DNA from: Phanerodontia chrysosporium
Taxonomy: Eukaryota > Basidiomycota > Agaricomycetes > Polyporales > Phanerochaetaceae
Assembly (NCBI GenBank): GCA_001910725.1
Contig: MJGA01000011.1
Coordinates: 124,001-188,000 of the forward strand
Reading direction: 5' to 3'
Length of the DNA: 64,000 nt
In this document: positions 56,183 to 64,000 of the stretch, piece by piece
How the letters are laid out: each line of letters begins with the position of its first letter
How positions within the stretch are numbered: the first letter of the stretch is position 1
Notes under the pieces: model-generated
What the model was told of the DNA's origin: nothing
What the model saw: the letters and a program-made list of their open reading frames with translations, nothing else
Databases searched by the model: none
Made by a program: the position numbers and the translations under genes

Positions 56183-58330
56183 ATGGCAGAGACGCTGACT
56201 TTCCAAGGTGCGACTCATTTACGTATGCTACCGCCCCTCGTGCCCATCGAGATTTAGCGTTGCAGCTCGCGAACGAACAGCGCAATGCCTATGGTTTGCG
56301 TTACAATGACTACGCAAGATATAGGAAGCACTGTGCTAACAGGACCCATCGGCTCCGGTCCACCTTGAAGATGACGCACGGCAAAGGTCGTGAATTCAAG
56401 AAGCTTCCTCCAGTGAAGCTGGAGAATATCAAGGATGGATAGTGAGTCTCTACAGTGTCGATGCAATGCAGGGGGGAATGGCTCATATTGTACAGCCTGC
56501 AACTCCTGCTATTCGAGGCCGAGCGCGCGTGGACATACTCTCAAGAACTTTCACAGCTTGCAGCTCTGCCCGCGAACAAGGATAAGGCCTCCGCCATCCG
56601 GAAGAACGCAACATCCCGCTTCCGCAAAGCTGTCAACTGGGCGACTCAGCTCCTCTCGCACTGCCAGGCTCTGCATGCGTCCGGCCGGCTTCCCGCGTCC
56701 AGCCTCATCCAGGCGACTGTCTACACCGTCATCTTGAACGGCCGCTTCCTGCGCTACCGCTTCAACTTTGAGGATGCCCTGACGCAATTGTGCGTGGCGC
56801 GTGCGCTCCTCGACGAGCTTGCCTCGCACGCAAGCACTAGCAGAGACCAGGCCCTCGCCGTTGCCTTCGCTGACGAGATTGGCGCGGAAATTAGGCACAG
56901 CGCGCACGAGCTCGGAAACGCAAAGGCTTACGATGTCGATGCCATCGTCGCCGAGACGGCCGCGGCACACAAGAACGAGCTCGTGGACGGTTACGATGAG
57001 CTGCTTGCGGAGCTTGCACAGGAGAACGCTGGCGGCGCTGCTGCAGAGCGCAAGAAGCTGAAGCCTCTGACGTGGGAGGGCGAGCCGGTGCCAGTGCGTA
57101 ACCCCGAGCTGGTTGACGTCCTCCTGAAGGTGCAAGAAGCTGAGGAGAAGCTACGTCCTGCGTCTGAGGACAAGGCCCTAGAACATGCCGCCGAGACCGG
57201 CAAGAAGGGCAAGGTGGGCAAGAGCCACAGGTCGAAGCAAGGTGTCGCCGCGTATGATGCAATCCTGCTTGCGTTGAGCGACGCTGAGGGTGTGGCACGG
57301 AAACTCGTGGAGGCTCAACAGGTATGGAAAGATATTCCACACGCCCTGAGGTAAATGCTGATGAGCGTCATAGCTGAGCAGTGGCAGCGGCTCGGCACCC
57401 GCAGGCACTCGTGATCTGCAGTTTGTGCACGCCTATATCGTGTATCAATTGCTTGCGCGGCGCATTCAACGAGATCTGCTCCTCATCTCGACTCTCCTGC
57501 ATCAATCACAGTCGTCTAGTCATCGTCAAGGAGAGCCCTCGACTTCGAAATCCGGCGCCAGCAAGCAACAAGTAGACGCGAGATTATTCCCGGCCGTCGT
57601 GAAGCTTCTCGATACGGTCATCCAAAGCTTAACGCAGATGCGCACACTGTCTATTGTTGATGATAGTCCGGACTTGGCCACCGCGGTCGATGCCAGAATC
57701 TCTTTTTCCAAAGCGAGGAGGTAAGTCACATGTGTTGATCTGCTGGAGCTCCGCTGATGCTGGAATAGATGTCAATATCTCGCTAAGGCTTACATAGCAT
57801 CCAAGAAGTACGCAGAGGCAGTGGCATTGTTGCAGCGCGCCACGATACACATACGCGAGTCACAGTCTGCTCTAAGCCTTCTCCCCTCGCCAACGGAAGA
57901 TCCTATATCAACTTCTGACCTCCCGTTCTATGCGCTCGAGACCAACTCTTTGACCGAGCTTCAAGAACAGATCAACACCGAGAGCCTTCAGTGCAAGAAG
58001 GATTGGTTCTCTTACAATGGCGGCGACGCTACTGGGACTGTGGACAGGTCAACCTACAAGAAGCCTCTTTTCTTCGACATCGCACTCAACTATGTCGAGC
58101 TCGACATGGACAGGCTCATGGAGCGCGCTGGTAAGACGGTCTCTGCTCCGACACCGCAGCTTGTCGCACCGGTACCCCAGAAGGCGACGTCTGGTCTCGC
58201 CGAGGCGAAGAGCGCGACGAGCAGGGCGAAGGTCGAGGAGATCCAGCGGCCGATGACGCCAGAGCCGTCTGCTGCGCCGCCGAAAGGAGGCTTGAGCAGC
58301 TTGCTTGGAGGATGGTGGGGCAGGAAATGA
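56183..58330 (+). CDS. Signal recognition particle subunit SRP68
   Basis: Largest-group SRP protein; with SRP72 it binds the SRP RNA during co-translational targeting. Exons: 56183-56207, 56258-56441, 56496-57350, 57382-57720 and 57769-58330; in phase, 654 residues. N-terminal LANEQRNAYGLRYNDYARYRKHC is the typical SRP68 RNA-binding start, followed by RTHRLRSTLKMTHGKGREF and AERAWTYSQEL. The middle is long and helical, and the TPR-like part includes FVHAYIVYQLLARRIQRDLL and ARRCQYLAKAYIASKKYAEA. The C-terminus PKGGLSSLLGGWWGRK is the conserved SRP72-interacting tail. The third intron (57351-57381) is only 31 nt, needed to skip an in-frame TAA; its removal restores ALSGSGSAPAGTRDLQFVHA. An early donor at 57322 would give the wrong phase. 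Confidence 0.93.
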
Positions 58331-59258
58331 GCCTTGTTTCGTGTATATTGAACGGAAATGAATCTTTGGTTCATGTGCAGCGCGCCAACTTGCTCGCATA
58401 GGCTTTGTGGCGTGGGAACCCTGCATCGAGCCTATGTTCTAGGCAAATACTGCAAGCTTATCTCACCGCATGGTTGAGATAGAGAATAGGCTATTGAAGC
58501 TGTGCAATCGACTCACACAGACACTATCTAGCCCGGAATTTATTCTGATATTTTCTCAATCCGGGTTCAGAGAGAATGCCCAATCTAGCACACTGCCCAC
58601 AGCTGTAGCACTACAAGAACCTGTCCAATGCTCTCACTTCGAGCCGCTTCTTTTTCTTGCACCAAACTTCCGCAAGGACAGTCGTAGCTGCGAAGTTGTT
58701 CAACTGATCAGCGCACTCCATGACTCTGCATTGCAGCCGGGCTGCCTCGGTGAGCTCATGATCGCGCTGACTGCTTCGTGAGGCAGCACTTGCTCGCACA
58801 TCCGCTACTCTGCAGCGAGTTGACATCGCTGATTCAATAGCCAGCCACAGACTTTGAGCAGATCGCCATGTAGTATCGTCCACTACATGTGCTAGTAGCT
58901 CGGGCGCATCGAGGTTCGCCTGCGGATGGGATGTCGCAACCACATCTATAGCAGATTGCCGAAGGAATTGGTTTAAATGCCTGCTCACGCATATCGAACA
59001 CTCGCCAAGGTCCGGCCTTGTAGGTAATCTGCTGCTGAACAGCTCTGAGGCCGTGGCGGCGAACGTAGCCTTATTGAGGAGAGTGAGCCGCACTGGGCAA
59101 GTCTGCAAGTATTGTTTCACTTTGGAGGCAATGCTGATCATTAAACAACGCGTAGAGTCCCCACTAATGATACAACAAAGTAGTTGGGTATCAGCTCAAT
59201 AGAGTTAAGAGATCAAAACGAGTGTAGCGAGGTGAAAACCCCATCGGTTTTCCGCAGC
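58331..59258. other. Intergenic with one uninterrupted minus-strand frame
   Basis: Mostly 3' regions of two converging genes. The minus-strand frame 59141-58611 (176 codons, starting MISIASKVKQYLQTC) is uninterrupted and has balanced composition, but no domain, signal or splice site supports it. It may be a small hypothetical gene or chance. Confidence 0.3.
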
Positions 59259-60932
59259 CTACATGAACTTCTCCTTGTAAATCCATGCAAGACCTATGTC
59301 GCTTGCACCTTGAGCAACCTATCGAGATGTTAGTGAAAATGGTGATAGCGAGATAATCGCCAACTTACAGCAGCACGGTACCACTTTGCCGCCTCTTTCC
59401 GATCCTTCTTGCAGCCCTTTCCATTTGCTAGGCAGAACGCAAGTTCTTGCTGTGCGTCGGGATCTCCGAGTTCCGACGCAAGACGGAAGAAGCTCTAGAG
59501 GCTGTTGAGATCTGCACGCTGCACACGGGACGAGGAACCTACAACAGCCATCTTCTTGTCTTTCGCGACTCCCCAGCCCTGAAAGAAGCTTTGGCCGACC
59601 TCATAAATTGCAATGACCATCTCGGACTATCCACAGTCAGCATTTACAGGACAGAGGAGCAAGTTCCGTACCTTGACCGCCTTCTTGTCCATTCCGGCCG
59701 CTCGACCCGCCTCCAGGTCGCTCAACGCCACCTCTGCTGCCTTTTGCAACCACTTGAACCCTCGCGACTCGCTCTGCGCACATCCCCAGCCGTGCCGCTG
59801 CGCCAAGCCCCACATAAGCATCCCCATCCCACATCCTCCGCCAATCGTTGCGCTCTTCTCGAAGCAGGCCGCGGACTCCGGAAGCTCGTTCGCGAGGTGG
59901 TGCTGGATGCCGAGCTGCAGGTAATCTTGTGCCGTTTGCGGATTCTTCAACGGGTCCGCCGACAGTTCGTCGCGTGCAGGGGAGGGGTTCCGCACGGGGC
60001 TCGGCGGACGGACTGCGATTGTCGGGGCGGGTACCGGAGGAACCTGGGTCTGGCTTCCTGGCGATGGCAGGGGAGCTTCGTATTGATAATAGGAGTACGA
60101 TGAATACACGCTACCCTGTGGTGAAGGTGCGCGTGCGCCGGGTGGTAGTGCAGGGCTCGAACCTGGCGCTGCAGACAGTTTCTGTTGAGGCGGGGGCCGG
60201 TGTGGCTCGTGCAACGATGTCGACGACTGCGAGTGTGCGTTGCGCATGAGCACCTGTCTTTTCTGGTCTTCGGAAGGGCGTGGTGGAGGTGCAGGTCGAG
60301 AGAAGTTGGAGTGGCCACGCGGCAGCTGTGAGGGCGCACGACCGGCTTGCAGTGCAAGAGGCGGCTCGGGCGTTGAGACAAACACTGACGGCACGCGAGG
60401 GCTGTTCCGGCCGTCGTCCGCCCAGCTCGCAGCAATCTCGTCGACGCTGTACTGTGAGGCCATCGAAACGCCTCTATCGCCGTGCGCAGGCTGTACTTGT
60501 CTGTTCATGTCGTCGAAGCTGTACTGTGAAGCCATCGAGACCCCCCTTGTGTCTCTGGTGGACCAAGCGTTCAGTCACCATCAGGCGGTTCGCACGCCAA
60601 GCTCACCTCAGGCGGTCCCGATGTGCTGTGTCATCGTACAATTGTGAACTATGCGCGTCCGTCGCAAAGGAAGGGTGTTCGTACGCGGAAATCGCGGTAG
60701 ACGCGACGGAACTCCGGAACTGTGTATGTAGCAACGGGGAATGCGGCGAGACCCATTCCTGCTGACCCGTGGCCTGTCTTGGCGATGTCTCGGGCAGTCC
60801 GAGTTGAGCAACGTGTGTGGCGGCGGGTGGTTGTGCGTCTCTCGTCCTGCGAGAAGACGCACGGCGAACGAGTGTGTCGAGAGGGGATGCCTGTTGGACG
60901 TGAACGAGCGGCGACGGCGCTCTCGGGTCCAT
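59259..60932 (-). CDS. Sel1-repeat protein of the DSF2/NIF1 type
   Basis: Cytosolic Sel1/TPR-like repeat protein; yeast DSF2 and S. pombe Nif1 (inhibitor of the Nim1 kinase) are of this type. Exons (minus): 60932-60607, 60554-59672, 59626-59543, 59494-59369 and 59318-59259; in phase, 492 residues. The N-terminal half is Pro/Ser-rich: start MDPRAPSPLVHVQQASPLDT, then a tandem repeat RGVSMASQYSFDDMN/RGVSMASQYSVDEIA. Sel1 repeats begin at AQDYLQLGIQHHLANELPES, then GMLMWGLAQRHGWGCAQSES, IAIYEVGQSFFQGWGVAKD, and DAQQELAFCLANGKGCKKDR, ending DIGLAWIYKEKFM. The exact start is uncertain: an in-frame upstream exon is possible. The role as mitosis regulator is inferred from resemblance only. Confidence 0.8.
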
Positions 60933-61359
60933 TTTGCGAGCTCACTTGTTCGTTATCCAGATAACTTGAAGGGACCGCCGGGAGAGGCTCATGAAGGTGG
61001 TGGTTGGGAGGATGCCAAGGGAAAGATATATCAGGTTGTTGCTGGTCACCGAGCCTTCGCAAAGTTGTCGCCGCCAAGCGCAGCAGCTTCTTGCGTTCCG
61101 AGATCTAGTTGCCGACAAGGCTAAATGCTCTACAATGCGATGTCTTGTTTGGCTTAGTCTACATAAATCTGACGCTATCGGAACGAAAAAGTGACCAGGG
61201 AAGGGCTGTAGAGAGAATCCTGAGGACGTCGACGTTCAGAAGGAAGTTATGCTTTGGCGCTTGCTTGATCACTTCGCGCTCATCCTCGACTGACGACCAT
61301 CTCGCCGCGGGCAGAAGTACAGTATCACGGCTGTGATAGTCTGAGCTGCTGAAATAACG
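60933..61359. promoter_or_regulatory. Divergent promoter between the Sel1-repeat gene and GCN20
   Basis: About 430 bases between outward start codons; upstream exons of the Sel1 gene could overlap its right part. No specific site recognised. Confidence 0.4.
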
Positions 61360-64000
61360 ATGAGTATCTCAGCTGAAGACCTTGCGGAAGCAATTCGGGA
61401 AGAACTCCCGGGCACAGAGGAAATCATAGTCCAGTATCTCTCTGGCTACTTACTGGACCTCGACGATGCTGCAGAGGATGAAGACGTGCTTCAAGTGACA
61501 AGAACTATTCTCGAGTCTGCCACCCCATCATCCTCCAAGTCAAACCGCGATGCCCGCCTGGACAAGCTCATGCGGAGGCTTGGACAGGTGCTGGAGGAAC
61601 CGCTCAATCGTCGCGCCGAAAAGAACCAGGCAGGCAAAGCCAATGGCCTGGTGAGATTGGACAAGGTCGTAGATCTGAGCAAGGCAGCTCTAAGCAGCAC
61701 TATTGCCTTTGGTGAAGGTGTAGACCTGGAAAGCATCAACAAGGGAAAGTGAGTCTCGATGCCTCCTCTCCAGCATTGAGTGGGACTTACGTAGCGGGAT
61801 AGGGCTTCGCGTGTCGACATGAAGAAGCTTGAGAAGCAAGAAGCCAAGCTAAGAGTGTGTTGGCAGAATATGCGTCGGTGTAGAGCGTATTGACCGAACA
61901 TTTTCTAGGCCAAAATCGAGAAGCGAGCTCGTCGCGACCTCTACGAGGGCTCGAAGCTCCTGGACCAGCACAAGAAACAGGTACGCACTACATACACGTG
62001 CTTGGCCGCGTGCTGCTAATAATATACCTGCACAGCAAACGTACGAGGAAATGTTCATGAAGATCAATCCTCTTGAAGCTGCTGCAGCATCAAAGAACAA
62101 GTCGAAAGATATTCACCTCCCATCTATCGATGTCAACTTTGGCTCGAACCGTATCTTGTGAGTGAGCACGTGTAAGGTTGCTCTGCTACTCGCTGATTGT
62201 GTTGTAAGGTCTGGTGCCTCGCTTACGCTAGCTCATGGTCGCCGCTACGGTCTCATTGGTCGTAACGGTGTCGGAAAGTCTACATTGCTTCGTCACATTG
62301 CGATGCGCGAAGTTCCTATTCCCTCACACATTACCATTTTGTTCGTCGAGCAAGAGGTATGTCCCTGTAAATTCCTTCATGTCGATGTTCTCACCGACAT
62401 GGATAGATCGTTGGCGATGACACAACTGCACTTGACTCGGTTCTTAAAGCCGATGTCTGGCGTGACACTCTCCTTCGAGAGGAGGCCAGCCTTAACGCGA
62501 AGCTGCAAGAGCTCGAGAACGAGAATGACGAGAAGCGATTTGACGACGCTAGGGAGGAGGCGCAGACGCGACTCGCTGAAGTACATGCACGCCTTGCGGA
62601 GATGGAGGCCGAAAGCGGACCTGCGAGAGCGGCAGCTTTGTTGGCTGGTCTTGGTTTCAGCGAGGCTGACCAGTCGAGACCGACCAAGTCATTCAGTGGT
62701 GGTTGGCGTATGCGACTCGCTCTGGCTCGCGCACTGTTCGTTAAGGTACGCGTTGGCCATAATGTGGCATGTGCTGTGCTCATGTTTTCATAGCCTGCAC
62801 TCCTGCTTCTCGATGAGCCGTCTAACCACAGTTCGTCCTCCTTTCGGACTTTGCGATGATAACTCGCTAACACCACGCTATAGTCGACCTTAACGCGTTG
62901 GCATGGTTGGAAGACTACCTCCAGACATGGCCGGGAACCCTCTTGGTCGTGTAAGTGCTCTCAAGGTTCTGAACATGACATCCTGCTGACTTGCTTCTAA
63001 CAGATCTCACGATCGTGCATTCCTGTAAGTGGCTCATTTCTGCATACTCGGCCTAATGTTAACATTCAGGTAGTGACGCAGTCGCAACGGATATTATCCA
63101 CATGCATTCTGGTCGGCTCGACTACTACAAAGGGTGAGTCCCGATACGACCATGTGCTACTCGCGATTTATACGGAGCTGACCTGGGTGACAGGAATTTC
63201 ACGCAGTTCTACTCTACCAAGACTGAACGTGACAAGAACCTCAGGAAGGAATATGAGACTCAGATGGAGTACAGGAAGCACCTGCAGGCGTTCATTGACC
63301 GGTGGCGTTACAACGCAAACCGAGCTGCGCAGGCACAGTCGAAGATCAAGATTCTTGAGAAGGTATGTGGCTGCTTGTCTGTGCTGCTCTCCATGTTGCT
63401 GAGAGTTTGTACAAGCTCCCAGAGCTTACGCCACCAGAAGCCGATGAAACAGAGACATTCAAGTTCCCAGAGACAGAGAAGATCTCGCCTCCACTGCTGC
63501 AGCTGAACGAGGTCACATTCGGCTACACTCCTGATAAGATTCTGCTCAAGAACGTTAATATTGATGTTGGTCTCGATTCTCGGATGGCCATCGTTGGTCC
63601 TAATGGTGCTGGAAAGTCTACGCTGTACGTTCGCCATATTGCTACGTGCACTGACGGTTGGCTCACTATCTATGAAGGATTAAGCTCCTCATGGGCGAGC
63701 TCAAGCCCATCTCAGGCCACGTCACTCAGAATGGCCGTCTCAGGATTGGTTACTTCGCGCAACACCACGTTGACAACCTTGTTCCTACGATGAGCCCCGT
63801 GCAATTCCTGGCACATAAGTTTCCTGGCAAGACTGAGCAGGAATATCGGTCGCATCTGGGCAACTTCCAGATCAGTGGAATGACTGGGTAAGGCCCCGCA
63901 GAGCCCGGTTGTCGACGAGGCTTACTGTTTCTTCCAGCTTGCAACCCATTGGCACTCTTTCCGGAGGTCAGAAGTCTCGTGTGGCGTTCGCTGTCCTGTC
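61360..64000 (+). CDS. ABC-F ATPase of the GCN20/ABCF3 type (3' end beyond window)
   Basis: Soluble twin-ATPase acting with ribosomes; yeast Gcn20 pairs with Gcn1 to activate Gcn2. Exons: 61360-61748, 61803-61854, 61909-61980, 62036-62157, 62209-62356, 62407-62745, 62794-62830, 62884-62950, 63004-63024, 63074-63133, 63194-63362, 63416-63624, 63678-63887 and 63938 onward, all in phase. The N-terminal 190 residues ([17 protein letters not shown]) are the GCN20/ABCF3-specific region. First cassette: Walker [10 protein letters not shown], signature [15 protein letters not shown], Walker [24 protein letters not shown]. Then the ABC-F linker ([15 protein letters not shown]). Second cassette: Walker [17 protein letters not shown], signature [12 protein letters not shown] at the edge. 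The Walker B/switch region uses tiny exons of 37, 67 and 21 nt; at exon 10 the acceptor is ggtag, since the earlier cag leads to a stop. Confidence 0.94.

Noticed and set aside
1..64000. CRISPR arrays, bacterial operons, rRNA genes, viral or toxin genes
   Set aside because: None seen: no spaced direct repeats, no ribosome-binding sites or polycistronic layout, no rRNA sequence, and no viral replicase or capsid motifs. The short repeat arrays present belong to transposon ends.

Overview
This window is nuclear DNA of a filamentous basidiomycete, most likely an Agaricomycete. The evidence is the many short GT-AG introns (about 50 nt) in nearly every gene, a Plavaka-type CACTA transposon with a DUF6532 companion gene, an expanded Agaricomycete membrane-protein family, a fungal ADAM protease and a secreted GH10 xylanase. 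Most gene models below were assembled by hand from exon fragments using splice sites, reading phase and recalled family signatures. No search was run.

Layout. 1-6.5 kb: GC-rich, almost gene-free DNA holding one small SERF/4F5 gene. 6.5-11.2 kb: a BRR6-type nuclear-envelope protein (-) and a mitochondrial ClpP (+) share a short divergent promoter, followed by a phytanoyl-CoA-dioxygenase-like oxygenase. 11.5-21.9 kb: transposon territory. A 6.9-kb Plavaka element (transposase plus a divergently transcribed DUF6532 gene) sits inside the last exon of a multi-pass membrane-protein gene. A second, 1.7-kb element with related ends lies just upstream of that gene. 22.7-37.7 kb: accessory and secreted functions: beta-lactamase-fold serine hydrolase, ADAM metalloprotease, F-box protein, F-box remnant, Erf4/Golgin-A7 palmitoyltransferase subunit, GH10 endoxylanase. 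40.5-64 kb: mainly housekeeping genes: Yap1/Pap1-type bZIP, DUF7704 membrane protein, ARP6, a membrane-anchored degenerate pepsin-fold protein, CofD/UPF0052 protein, GET3, SRP68, a Sel1-repeat protein, and a GCN20/ABCF3 ATPase cut by the window end. Two identical elongator tRNA-Met(CAT) genes face opposite ways about 7.2 kb apart.

Two window-wide patterns stand out. First, functionally essential micro-exons: 6 nt in ClpP, 6 nt in the ADAM active site, 8 nt in DUF7704, 18 nt in the GET3 P-loop, 21 nt in the ABC-F gene. Second, at least five otherwise intact genes between 25 and 54 kb each show one frame break in the same direction (one base missing). That looks more like deletion errors in the consensus sequence than five independent pseudogenes. 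The best candidate for new biology is the Plavaka element: the gene it interrupts fixes its borders to the base, which places the DUF6532 gene inside the element as cargo.
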